Assembly: GCA_964035015.1 (NCBI GenBank)
Contig: OZ036003.1
Span: forward strand, 3,416,031 to 3,480,030
Direction: 5' to 3'
Source of the DNA: Corallium rubrum
Taxonomy: Eukaryota; Cnidaria; Anthozoa; Scleralcyonacea; Coralliidae
Length of the DNA: 64,000 nt
In this document: positions 1-9,756 of the stretch, piece after piece
How the letters are laid out: the number at the start of each line of letters is the position of its first letter
Numbering within the stretch: the stretch's first letter is position 1
Made by a program: the position numbers and the translations under genes
Notes under the pieces: generated by a model
Databases searched by the model: none
What the model was told of the DNA's origin: nothing
The model's input: the letters and a program-made list of their open reading frames with translations, nothing else

Positions 1-641
1 TTGTTTTTCAACATAACCAACAAATAAGTTTGCATAGCTAGGGCCCATTTTGGTACCCATTGCTACTCCACTAATCTGTTGGTAATGTTCACCATCAAAT
101 GAAAAATTGTTGAGGGTGAGTACAAGTTCTGCCAAGCGAAGTAATGTAGTGGTGGATGGTTCCAAAAGGGTGCGTTGATTAAAGAAAAACTTCAAAGCTT
201 CCAGACCATCACGGTGAGGAATGACGGTGTAGAGAGACTTAACATCCATGGTGAAAATGAGTTTACTGGAACTGCTGAAATGTATTTGGTCGAAAATCTG
301 TAGAGCATGTTTTGTATCTTTGATATAAGAAGGCAACTTCTTTACCAAAGGTAACATAACATTGTCTAAAAAGCTGGAAATGAGTTCAGTAGGACAGCTG
401 CAAGCTGAGACAATCGGCCTGCCAGGATTGTTAGGTTTATGAATTTTAGGTAAAAAATAGATAACTGGTGTTCTAGGAGTGGTGATCAGGTTGGAGGCAG
501 AGGCAGGCAATCCACCAGCTTGAATAAGATTGTTAATGGTAGTTTTAACAGTTTTTTGGTGAGTACGGGTGGAATCGGAACGTAACTTAGTGTAAAAGGA
601 GGCATTGCTGAGTTGACGAAGAGCTTCTTGTCGGTACAAGT

Positions 642-907
642 CAGATCTCCAGACAACAACGGCACCACCTTTGTCCGCAGGTTTGATGACAACGTCATTA
701 CGACTACGCAATGATTGAAAAGCTAGAAGTTCCTCTTTATTGAGGTATGAATGGTTTAATCTGTCGATACAAGTCAGATATCCAGACAACAACGGCACCA
801 CCTTTGTCCGCAGGTTTGATGACAACGTCATTACGACTACGCAATGATTGAAAAGCTAGAAGTTCCTCTTTATTGAGGCGTGAATGCTTTAATCTGTCAA
901 TTTCATG
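642..907. repeat. 133-bp tandem duplication inside the PLE relic
   Basis: The block around 651-757 (antisense of the RT region) is repeated with an offset of 133 bp at 784-890, with only a few mismatches near the edges. The second PLE copy in this window has a single version, so the duplication arose after insertion or in the lineage of this copy. It adds to the inactivation of the reading frame. Confidence 0.85.
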
Positions 908-1091
908 GTGGCACTGTCGAACAAAAAGATCAAGAGACGAAAATTGGCCTTCTGGTGGAGACCAAGAATACTTTTTAGGGTTGATTTCTTCAAAGACATC
1001 CTTATTAAAGGTGGAGGATTGATTATGAAAATGGGCTTTTAGGCGTAAACGGCGGAAAAAAGCTTCAGTGTCTTCTTTGACTGAAAATAGG

Positions 1092-1471
1092 GACTTTAAG
1101 CATGCACCACGACTACGACTACGGCAACATGTTTGAACAATAGAATTTCATGTCATATACAAAGAGCTTTTGCAAATGACGGTCCCAAGAGTAATTTTCA
1201 TGCCGTCGCGACTCTGTTGACAACGTAGAAAAATCATTTTTACGTTGTAAAGACAACGCGGAACCTGAGTCACTACAGAAGCCTTGGAAAGGCTTAACCG
1301 TATACTCTCGCGAATAACAGATTGAACAAGTGTTTTTCTTCAAGAGTTTAAGAACAAAACGAGCCTGTGCGATTATGTATCTTGAAATTTGGATGTATAA
1401 AAACACCGCCATTTAATACCACTCTGAAACTTTCCACCGTAGCCGTAGTCCGTTGTCTGAAGCTTAAAGTC
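1092..1471. mobile_element. MITE-like insertion with imperfect TIRs inside the PLE relic
   Basis: The PLE protein homology stops near 1091 and resumes near 1484. The intervening segment starts CTTTAAGC and ends GCTTAAAG. Matching inner inverted blocks of the form ACTACGNCTACGG lie about 20 bp in from each end. About 380 bp long with no recognisable coding content. I could not settle a target-site duplication, so the superfamily is unassigned. Confidence 0.55.
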
Positions 1472-1578
1472 TCTAATAAATCAATGGGCCCGGAGTTAGG
1501 AACGAATTTGAGACCTTTTGCAAGAACAGATCATACAGGATATACAGGATATACATTTCAGTATTTAATTACTGTTGT

Positions 1579-1582
<4 letters not shown>

Positions 1583-1641
<59 letters not shown>
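1583..1641. repeat. (TA)n microsatellite
   Basis: Uninterrupted alternating AT run of about 60 bp. It is followed at 1643-1680 by a sequence resembling the PLE-associated element end near 47010-47048, containing GTTTTGGT, ACGAAA and AGAGTGCT. Confidence 0.95.
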
Positions 1642-1644
<3 letters not shown>

Positions 1645-1849
1645 GTGTGGGTTTTGGTCTACGAAACGCAAAGAGTGCTGGATAACATATAGTTAGAGCA
1701 AATATATATTTTCGGTTACCTCAAAAGTCTGCTACAGGCTGCTTCATCTAAAAAAGAATCTTCAGGCAGATGGCAATTTTCGAAAACAGGGGGTGCTTAT
1801 ATCCTTCTTGTCGGAATGTGGGAGTGTGGGGGCGAAACAATACATGCAT

Positions 1850-2215
1850 TCATGGCTTTGTTGCGCTGTTTGCGCGGAATTTGTTTCGATGACGACATTG
1901 ACTGATAATTTCTGCTCTTTTGTTGAGTAAACAATTCTTGTTTTTATCTTTCAAAATATAAAATTTTTCTTCTAAACATAAATTACATCGTTTTGAACCT
2001 CCCGTGTACGAAATAGAATGTTTTAAAATTTGCCAATTAATACTAAAATCCTTATTGTTTTCTTTCAATGCCCAAATATATTTCGAAAGTTCGGTGTCGT
2101 TTGCATGCTTTTTATGCTGAAAAGATTTAGTGTGGTTGGCCAATCGCTCTTTGAATGTGGTTGAAGTCATGCCAATGTAATTCTTGATCGTGTTTGTGTT
2201 GTTTACACAATGCAC
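1850..2215 (-). pseudogene. GIY-YIG endonuclease fragment of a PLE (left palindrome arm)
   Basis: 121 codons on the minus strand. The core reads YIGMTSTTFKERLANHTKSF, a GIY-YIG nuclease signature (Y-I-G followed by R and H at the expected spacing) of the type fused to Penelope-like reverse transcriptases. The sequence is clearly different from the GIY-YIG domain at 6700-7024, so it belongs to a second PLE family. No reverse transcriptase is attached. It ends at the same stop as the right-arm copy. Confidence 0.75.
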
Positions 2216-2233
2216 ACATATCTAGGAATAACA

Positions 2234-2696
2234 TGCCACAGGATAAGGACACTAGCAGTTGCAATTGTAAGAAAAACACGAATTGTCCACTTAGAAAACA
2301 ATGCATGACTTTAGGGACATAGTATACAAAGCAACAGTCACAGTAAACAACACAAACACGATCAAGAATTACATTGGCATGACTTCAACCACATTCAAAG
2401 AGCGATTGGCCAACCACACTAAATCTTTTCAGCATAAAAAGCATGCAAACGACACCGAACTTTCGAAATATATTTGGGCATTGAAAGAAAACAATAAGGA
2501 TTTTAGTATTAATTGGCAAATTTTAAAACATTCTATTTCGTACACGGGAGGTTCAAAACGATGTAATTTATGTTTAGAAAAATTTTATATTTTGAAAGAT
2601 AAAAACAAGAATTGTTTACTCAACAAAAGAGCAGAAATTATCAGTCAATGTCGTCATCGAAACAAATTCCGCGCAAACAGCGCAACAAAGCCATGA
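2234..2696 (+). pseudogene. GIY-YIG endonuclease fragment of a PLE (right palindrome arm)
   Basis: This copy reaches further 5' than its mirror image. A Cys-rich lead-in (SCNCKKNTNCPLRKQC) is followed, after a frameshift near 2325, by RDIVYKATV and the GIY-YIG core YIGMTSTTFKERLANHTKSF. The downstream part is KCNLC-like (RCNLCLEKFYILKD). The Cys cluster preceding the nuclease is usual for PLE linkers. No RT domain lies upstream, so it is a 3'-terminal fragment. Confidence 0.75.
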
Positions 2697-2780
2697 ATGC
2701 ATGTATTGTTTCGCCCCCACACTCCCACGTTCCGACAAGAAGGATATAAGCACCCCCTGTTTTCGAAAATTGCCATCTGC

Positions 2781-2805
2781 CTGAAGATTCTTTTTTAGAT
2801 GAAAC
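2781..2805 (+). ncRNA. Hammerhead-like motif in the second PLE family
   Basis: CTGAAGA (2781-2787), 13 nt (TTCT, U-rich loop, AGAT), GAAAC (2801-2805). The mirror copy at 1741-1765 on the minus strand has GAAGC instead of GAAAC, which would break the invariant core. Confidence 0.4.
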
Positions 2806-2925
2806 AGCCTGTAGCAGACTTTTGAGTTTGCTAGAGTTTGCTCTACTTGTCCGGTATGGTTTGTCACTCGGAGTAACACCTTATTATTATCATGACTCTC
2901 CACCCGAGTTCACCGTATTTCGTAG

Positions 2926-2927
<2 letters not shown>

Positions 2928-2995
<68 letters not shown>

Positions 2996-3014
2996 GTATG
3001 TGTGTGTGTGTGTA

Positions 3015-3089
<75 letters not shown>

Positions 3090-3112
3090 ATGTATGTATG
3101 TATGTATGTATG

Positions 3113-3146
<34 letters not shown>

Positions 3147-3186
3147 TGTATGTATGTATGTATGTATGTATGTATGTATGTATACA
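2928..3186. repeat. Compound microsatellite (TA)n-(TG)n-(TATG)n
   Basis: About 55 bp of TA, then a TG/TGTA tract to about 3070, then (TATG)n to 3186. Every long ORF predicted here on either strand is an artefact of the simple repeat. Confidence 0.95.
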
Positions 3187-3289
3187 GTGTATATAGATAA
3201 ATGTGTTGATAACAAGTATCGAGTACAAAATTATACGGGTAGAGTGCTCAATGCCGAAGCAGAGCGACATAACATCAAAACACAAGTTT

Positions 3290-4405
3290 GAGTTACTTCA
3301 TAAGAACTTTATTCACGACAAATATGTTTGACATATTAGCTACGTTTATACTTTTTAACGAAACTACACAATTATGGATATCGTTTGAATTTGAATTTAA
3401 TTACTAATATTTTAACAGCGTAATCTCGTCAGCATCATATAGTTGCTGTTATCAGTGAGGTCTGTGCCTCAAAATTTAGTTTCTTTTTACAGTTTTTTGA
3501 TATTATATTATACCTTTTATACACCCTAACCTTAGTGGGCGTAAGTCCGACGTGTATAGGTTTAACTAGGAAAATCATTCAAGTTCATTTCACTTTACTA
3601 CAGTACAAAAAACTATATTTAGAATAATTCTAACTTTGCTATATATTTATAAAAATGGCTCTTAACCATTCCTTAAATTCTTTTGTTATTTAGGTTTTTC
3701 AAATCCATTGGATTTTAATGGAGAAAGTAAGTTCCTTCTATTTATATTTGCTTCACACTTCTTGCCTTGTAAATGGCCATAGTGTTGCAAATAGTTCCTG
3801 GCAGTGCAAATTTTAAAATACACTAGAAATTAAATAATAGTATACATTTAACAGGCTAATTCATTTGTAGATGCTAACAGAGAGCTTTTACAGAGCAGGC
3901 TTACCACTGCATTACATTCTTAACTTTTTCCGCTTTAAAGGAGTGCTGATGATGCTGTTTGTGACAATTTAAAGGAAACAAGGCTTCATGTTTCTTTCGT
4001 ATTTAAATAAATACTAAAAATTAGAGTAAAATCTGAGAGACTGCTTCTACATTAGAGGTGCCGGTTTAGCTAGCTGAGCCAAACGCTGCCCCGTTAGAAT
4101 ACTGCCCACGCAACTGCTACTAGGACGACATGGCTTGCCGGGCATAAGGTACCGCTCTCTTCTAAAATAATTTGTATAGTTTAGTGAAACATCGTAAACT
4201 ACATTCGGAACGTAGTTTCATCGCCTCAGCTAACAATCACGTTATAATGGTTGGTCAGTTACAATACTTCTGTTGTAGTTTTCAAACGATTTTTAAGGCC
4301 CATCGTTTTTATTTTATTAGATGAACTACTAGAGCACGATGGTGCAAATGATGTGACAGGTTAGTTTTTACACTTTTTCCGCAGTACACTACCTTTTTAT
4401 GAGTT
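3290..4405. other. AT-rich region without a clear gene; possible short exons
   Basis: No convincing ORF. Several short stretches are bounded by splice-like signals. One runs from about 3695 to 3727, after TTATTTAG and before GTAAGT. Another runs from about 4321 to 4361, after TTTTATTAG and before GTTAGT, and could encode ELLEHDGANDVT. These may be micro-exons of a host gene into which the PLE at 4406 inserted, but each is too short to prove anything. Confidence 0.2.
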
Positions 4406-4826
4406 AATATTACCAGGGTTAAGTCACGTTGGCCTGAAAAACAGAGAAAAATCTTCTCGACGTTTCGAGCGAAGGCCCTTCGTCAGGAGAAATTAGTAAA
4501 CAACTCACATGTGGTCACGCGTATTTATAGCAGAGCTACAATGGGAATCACGTGAACACATGTAAGCCAATAAAAACAAAGTAAACAAATAAATTAATAT
4601 GTAATTTTAGCCTGTGTGCAGGTGCTGACCCAATTTGTGGGTCAGCTACCTGCAAATAGGCAAAGAAACCGGTTATAAATTACTATTTAAATCATCAGAA
4701 AAAGATTAAGGAAAAGGTGTGGAATATGGTGGTGGAGTGAGCTAAATGAAAGAGAATCGCTCATTGAGGCCGTGAGGGTGAATGGTACCAAGTTTGTAAA
4801 TGAGACGCATTTCCTGTTTACGACGA
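4406..4826 (-). repeat. PLE pseudo-LTR, upstream inverted copy
   Basis: Reverse complement of 6940-7359 at high identity. It includes the antisense of the last codons of the GIY-YIG domain (KLGTIHPHGLNERFSFI on the minus strand), so the arm was copied from the element's own 3' end. Confidence 0.88.
4462..4486 (-). ncRNA. Hammerhead-like motif in PLE upstream inverted repeat
   Basis: Reverse complement of the 7279-7306 motif with the same 13-nt spacing between CTGACGA and GAAAC. Conserved because the whole terminal repeat is inverted here. Confidence 0.5.
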
Positions 4827-4862
4827 AATTCAACACTCTTGTAGGCCACGATTCCTCCTGAT

Positions 4863-7024
4863 TTGCCCTTGTCTGACCCTGAGAGATCTGTCCTTGCGAA
4901 AGGTCTCAAATTTGTTCCCAACCCTGGGCCCATAGAGTCCTTCTCAGTGAAGGAGGACACCGAAACTTTCTTTAGAAGACTAAGACTTAAGGCACATTTT
5001 CACAATAATTCCTCCTTCCAACAAAAGAATGTTTTTGAGGCTGCTAATCCTAAAAAATCTTCCTGGTCTCCTCCGGAAGGCCAATTTGGCTCCCTTGATC
5101 TTTTCATTCGACAATGTCGACATGATATAGATCAGCTCCCACCTTTTAGGCCCCAAAGGCCGTCTAATCTCAGCTCTAGTGAATTAAGTGCTTTAAAATC
5201 ATTGCGTAGCCGGAATGATATTGTCATCAAACCTGCTGACAAAGGTGGTGCTTTGGTTGTCTGGAGAGCTGATTTGTACCGCGAAGAGGCTCAAAGGCAA
5301 CTAAACGACACTGCTTTTTACAGCAGAGTTGATGGTGATTTGACATCCCAACGCAACACCACCATTCGACATCAACAACCTCATCACCACTGGGGAATTG
5401 CCTGATACAGCAAGCAATCTCCTAACCACCACTCCACGCACACCTGTCATGTACTTCCTTCCCAAAATTCACAAACCCAACAACCCAGGTAGACCTATAG
5501 TGTCTGCTTGTGGTTGCCCTACCCAAGCCATTTCATCCTACCTTGACCACATCATGGCGCCCTTGGTTAAGAATTTACCTTCTTACATCAAAGACACCAA
5601 ACATACTCTGAAAATTTGTGACCACATTAGTTTTCAGGGTTCACATCATTTCATCTTCACCATGGATGTCAAATCACTCTACACTGTCATCCCGCATCAC
5701 GATGGTCTTCAAGCACTTGAATATTTCATTGATCAACGCACAACTCAGGAGCCATCGACCACTACTTTGTTACGCCTGGCCGAGTTAGTGCTCACCCTCG
5801 ACAATTTTTCATTTGATGGTGAGCATTACCAACAAGTTAGTGGTGTAGCCATGGGTACCAAAATGGGCCCTAACTATGCCAACTTATTTGTTGGTTATGT
5901 GGAAAAACAAATCTTTGAAAAATACACTGGTTTCCTACCTGACTACTATGGTCGGTTCATTGATGATTGCTTAGGCACTGCATCATGTTCGCGCGCTGAC
6001 CTGGTTTGCTCCATTAACTATGTTAATGACTTCCACCCAGCACTCCAGTTCACATGGGAGATCAGTGAGACTAGTGTGTCGTTCTTAGATATTCTCGTCT
6101 CCATTAATGGTAGGTAATAAGCTGAGCACTTCTGTCTTTTACAAGACCACTGACTCTCATAGCTACCTCCTCTTCTCCTCTCATCATCCTAAACACACCA
6201 AAACTTCCATTCCTTTCTCTCAATTTCTTCGTCTTCGCCGCCTCTGCAGTGAAGATGACGATTTCAATGCCAAATGTTTGGAAATGAGAAACTTTTTTGT
6301 TAATTGCGGTTATCCTTCCCACCTCTTAGACACTGCCTTACACAAGGTCTCCAACATTTCCCGTTCAGACACCTTAAGCGAACCTTTGGCTACCATTTCT
6401 AATGAAAAAGTACCTCTAGTTCTCACTTTTCATCCCTTCAATTTCAAAGTAAGGGACATCATTAGCCGCAATTTCGACCTCATTAAAAATGACCCAGAAA
6501 CATCTTCCATTTTCTATGAGAAACCCCTAGTATCTTTTCGGCATAGCAAAAACATCCGGGAAAACGTTGTTCACAGCTCACTGCAGCAAGCCTTGGTATC
6601 ACATGTTGGCACCAGCTCTTGCTGTCGTGGTAGGTGCAACACCTGTAAATATTTTGACTCCTCAATTTCAATTTCGGCTCCAAAATGTAGGTTCAACATA
6701 ACCCATAGTTTCACTTGCACTTCCTCCAACCTCATTTACTGTATCTCTTGCAGTAAATGTCCCATGCTTTACATCGGAGAAACTGGAAGACGTTTAGGTG
6801 ACAGGTTTATTGAACACCTTCGTGATGTCAAAAACAATGTGCAAAACAAACCTGTTGCCAGGCACTTCAACAGTGCCAACCACTCCTTTTCCAACATGAA
6901 AATCTGTGCCATTCAGCCCATTACAGGTTGTAACGATACTCGTCGTAAACAAGAAATGCGTCTCATTTACAAACTTGGTACCATTCACCCTCACGGCCTC
7001 AATGAGCGATTCTCTTTCATTTAG
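4863..7024 (+). pseudogene. PLE polyprotein: reverse transcriptase plus GIY-YIG endonuclease, two frameshifts
   Basis: Three overlapping frames make one protein. 4863 to about 5345 gives the N-terminal block (LSDPERSVLAKGLKFVPNPG). About 5345-6117 gives the RT fingers and palm: IHKPNNPGRPIVS, motif A FTMDVKSLY, motif B GVAMGTKMGPNYANLF and motif C RFIDD. 6107-7024 gives a Cys-rich linker (CCRGRCNTCKYF) and the nuclease (LIYCISCSKC, LYIGETGRRLGDRFIEH). The first frame change lies near 5345. The second coincides with a GGTAGGTA tandem duplication at 6109-6116 that adds four bases. The catalytic aspartates are present, but the broken frame makes autonomous activity unlikely. Confidence 0.88.
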
Positions 7025-7359
7025 CTCAATCCACCACCATATTCCACACCTTTTCCTTAACCTTTTTCTGATGATTTAAATAGTAATTTATAACCTGTTT
7101 CTTTGCCCATTTGCAGGTAGCTGACCCACAAATTGGGTCAGCACCTGCACACAGGCTAAAATTACATATTAATTTATTTGTTTACTTTGTTTTTATTGGC
7201 TTACATGTGTTCACGTGATCCCATTGTAGCTCTGCTATAAATACGCGTGACCACATGTGCGTTGTTTACTCATTTTTCCTGACGAAGGGCCTTCGCTCGA
7301 AACGTCGAGAAGATTTTTCTCTGTTTTTCAGGCCAACGTAACTCAACCCTGGTAATATT
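6940..7359 (+). repeat. PLE pseudo-LTR, downstream copy
   Basis: Begins within the GIY-YIG coding end, passes the stop at 7024, and contains an internal inverted word (GCTGACCCACAAATTGGGTCAGC, split around 7120-7142). It finishes with the hammerhead-like motif at 7279-7306 and AATATT. Confidence 0.85.
7279..7306 (+). ncRNA. Hammerhead-like motif in PLE downstream repeat
   Basis: CTGACGA (7279-7285), 13 nt able to fold as GGGC-CTTC-GCTC, then GAAAC (7299-7303) and GTC. The order CUGANGA / stem II / GAAA / UH is the hammerhead ribozyme core, and hammerheads are known in PLE terminal repeats. An extra A before stem II and the lack of an obvious stem III loop mean self-cleavage is not assured for a monomer. 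Confidence 0.5.
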
Positions 7360-8223
7360 TGGATTTCAACTGTGGCCGATGCTGTCCTAGAAGCTATTAC
7401 ATGGAAATGTGTTTCAGAAGACAAATGGTAGAGCTGGATAACCTTCTTTTCCTAAGTTCATGTTAAATGTCATTGATATTGATTACAAAGACTTTTTTCA
7501 GTGGACAAAAGACTGTTTAATCCATCGGAAGGGGGTGTATGAAACCACCAAAAAGTGAATATGTACATATGTTGATGAACCTGTTTACAGAATGGCTAAT
7601 ATAACTAGGGTTAATTAACAGAAGAACATTCCAAGAATCATACCACATAATGAGAACACAATTATTTTAAACAAGACACCTGGGTCAGGTGTGCAGTCGG
7701 GCTACTGGAAAGTGCAGAGGTCTCTGTAAGACTATAATGCACGAGCATAGAGGTGGGAGTGGGCCGAGGAAGATCAGATCGAACGCTGAATGTGGTGCAG
7801 ACTATCCTGAATTGTCAATTTGAAGTGTCTAGGATTCAGGATGATTCCTTGGGGACTTCTCTGTCCCACATATGGGATATTAAACCAAAAGCGTATAATA
7901 AAATAAAATTGGGGTGTTGTGGTCAGGGTCTGAGTGGTGGAACTTTCTCCCTGGAGGGGGGGGGGGGGGGGGTTGTGGTTACATTTAGGGTTACTGTGAG
8001 GTGGGGGTCAGGGTTGGGTTTCATTTTCGTTAATATTCAGGATTATCTGGAATTCTAGACCACTTCACAATTCAGGATAATCATGTAAAACAATAGATAT
8101 AAGTGATTAAGGTCAGTAGCAATAAGGTTTAGAAGAGAGTATGTTACAGATCGGGATGAAGAACATTTTAAACATTGATTTCAAAAAAAAAGTTATTGAC
8201 GTCGTAAGCATGGACTAATAATT
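7360..8223. other. Non-coding stretch
   Basis: No recognised gene. A G-run near 7955-7972 lies in a repetitive region flanked by a repeated, partly inverted word: ATTCAGGATGATT near 7834 and TTCAGGATTATC/ATTCAGGATAATC near 8035-8080. The 101-codon ORF here is composition-driven. Confidence 0.3.
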
Positions 8224-8402
8224 GGGTCATTCCAGAAAACATCCACACTTCCCCCCGGAGGAAATGTGAAGTTGACTCCCTCCCCCCTTCGGACATCCTA
8301 GTACATTTTACTATTATCAGAAGTAGATTTACCCCCCTCCCCTCGCTGGATGTCACAAATTTCCTCTGTGGGCCAAGGTATGGATCTTTTCTGGAATGAC
8401 CC
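8224..8402. mobile_element. MITE with perfect 16-bp TIRs
   Basis: Starts GGGTCATTCCAGAAAA and ends with the exact reverse complement TTTTCTGGAATGACCC. 179 bp with no coding capacity. Flanks suggest a 3-bp ATT duplication. Superfamily unassigned. Confidence 0.8.
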
Positions 8403-8474
8403 ATTACAGCATTAATTAGTGATTAGAAAGTTGTTGAAATTGTTTTTGCTGAGCTATTTGTATGTGTAGACCAA

Positions 8475-8805
8475 CAGTCCACAAACTTTTAGGCTGGCGA
8501 CCCACTGCACAATTTCAAGAATTGTGCCATGATTGATTTCATGATAAATTTAGTATATTATTTGTTGTATATATGTAACCATTTACTATAATTACATGAA
8601 CTTGTAAAAGTAGCAAACAAAAAATACTTCTGCATTTAGGGATTTCATGTCTACTAACATTCTGTAAGAGACAACTGGGTTAACTTGACTAATGTTTGTC
8701 GGCAAATGCTGAAAACCTATAAGTCGTTCGACTTCTGACAAAATCCTGTGAAAATGTTTTGTGCCCTGCTTTTGGGTTGTGACCATAGTTTACAGAGCAT
8801 CAGTG
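8475..8805. mobile_element. Short hAT-like non-autonomous element
   Basis: The left end CAGTCCACAAACTTTT-GGCTGGCGACCC and right end GGGTTGTGACCATAGTTT-CAGTG match the form of hAT/Charlie termini. Flanks TAGACCAA and TAGACAAT agree at 6 of 8 positions, as expected for a decayed 8-bp duplication. Internal sequence is non-coding. Confidence 0.55.
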
Positions 8806-8854
8806 TAGACAATGTTCAATGAAAGGACAGCATGATTGTTCCATAGTATTGATA

Positions 8855-9174
8855 CCTAAAAGAAATTGAAAATTATTCCTATACCACATTCAAATACAAA
8901 CTGAAAGAATTTTTTCTGAAAATGGTTGATGAGGTTGATCATCTAGAGGACCTTTCCTGCAATAAATGTAAACATGTTGTCCGATGTAATTGTAACTCGA
9001 TGTAATTGTATTTTTAAAAAAACTGTAAATAGATTAGTTATCATTAGTTGATGTAATTGTATTTTTAAAAACTGTAAATAGATTAGTTATAATACCCATG
9101 CTGGTAAAGATGTCACCCTTCTTTTTCAAATGATTAATAAATAATAAATAAATAAATAAATAAATAAATAAATA
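8855..9174 (+). mobile_element. 5'-truncated LINE 3' end with (AAAT)n tail
   Basis: It encodes the end of a LINE ORF2 (YTTFKYKLKEFFLKMVDE, then a Cys cluster CNKCKHVVRCNC and a stop near 8999) and finishes in AAATAAATAAAT. The same flanking sequence occurs uninterrupted at 11085-11120 (GTATTGATATACAGTAC), so that copy is an empty site and defines a 4-bp GATA target duplication (8851-8854 and 9175-9178). Confidence 0.75.
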
Positions 9175-9178
9175 GATA

Positions 9179-9756
9179 TACAGTACATGCATGATAACAA
9201 TGCGACTCCGCCAACAATAGCTCTCGTCATCGCTCTCGCGCGTGCAGACACGCGCGGGGGAGCTCCTTGAAAAATTGTGTTTTTTTCCCGTTTTGATTGC
9301 ATCAAACTGGAATCCTAACTCATTTAAGACTTTCTAAGCGCATCGTGACCCAATTTTGGGGGTATAAAGAAGTTCTACAACTGTGAGTAAAGACTTTATT
9401 AAGTATTTCCTAATATTGCTGGAGCAGATTTTATTATAACGTTATTTTTCGCAAGCCCGTTAACTGGTTACACTTGTGCACGCCACGTGGTTTGACATCG
9501 TCATCAACGGTCAACGTACGCAACGAAATCCACGCGTCAACGATCTTCCATGTGTTACTTCAATTCAAACTTTGAACTTTGATTGTATACGTGTTTCGTG
9601 GAGCGTGAACTGGAACTGATGTACGTGTCTCAACTCTGGAAACTACAAAACCTCCTGTTGGCCTTTCTACTTGTTTTCCTGTTTTTATTTTTCCCGATAT
9701 TTCTGCAGCAACAAACTCCTTCAAAACTAACTACTGATGAACCTATTGATAACTAT
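9179..9756. other. Mixed non-coding region with a small hydrophobic ORF
   Basis: Contains a GC-richer patch at 9215-9262 (CGCGCGTGCAGACACGCGCG) that could belong to a CpG-rich promoter. A short ORF from about 9619 begins MYVSQLWKLQ and has one hydrophobic run (LLLAFLLVFLFLFFPIFL) that would form a membrane anchor. If the hAT at 9757 is removed, the frame ends a few codons later. No homologue is recognised, and it may not be a gene. Confidence 0.2.

Larger units (their letters stand above)
1..1535 (-). pseudogene. Penelope-like element, reverse-transcriptase relic (left-truncated by window edge)
   Basis: The minus strand reads the same protein as the better copy at 4863-6117: the N-terminal PLE block ending near 1535, then the RT region through the motif-B stretch GVAMGTKMGP near position 60. 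Stops and frameshifts break it into short pieces, one of them at 486-698. It is interrupted by a TIR-bearing insertion at about 1092-1471, and an internal 133-bp tandem duplication disrupts it again. The catalytic motif C and the GIY-YIG domain would lie to the left of the window. This is an RNA-templated retroelement fragment and is not a functional gene. It is diverged from the second copy, so the two are separate insertions. Confidence 0.85.
1720..2826. repeat. Large near-perfect inverted repeat of a PLE 3' region
   Basis: The arms 1720 to about 2209 and about 2336-2826 are reverse complements with few differences, including a 3-bp indel. The spacer is about 125 bp. Each arm carries the same GIY-YIG coding fragment plus the 3' tail, including a CTGAAGA-13 nt-GAAAC/GAAGC motif. 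The arms end within the word CTCAAAAGTCT at the outside. The arrangement is either a head-to-head double insertion or a template-switched single insertion. Confidence 0.9.
4406..7359 (+). mobile_element. Nearly full-length Penelope-like element (GIY-YIG type)
   Basis: The element is bounded by inverted copies of a 420-bp terminal sequence (4406-4826 and 6940-7359), a layout known for Penelope-like elements, whose pseudo-LTRs may be inverted. Between them lies one broken polyprotein: PLE N-terminal block, reverse transcriptase, Cys-rich linker and GIY-YIG endonuclease. Both ends carry the word AATATTACCAGGGTT, so the outer limit is set at AATATT. Each terminal repeat holds a hammerhead-like motif. 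It is defective because of two frameshifts. Confidence 0.88.

Noticed and set aside
2890..3291. ORFs of 101-131 codons on both strands
   Set aside because: They encode only YI/IH/VC dipeptide runs from the TA/TG/TATG microsatellite.
4010..4160. Possible tRNA or tRNA-derived SINE (GGTTTAGCTAGCTGAGCC)
   Set aside because: No B-box in position and no cloverleaf could be drawn.
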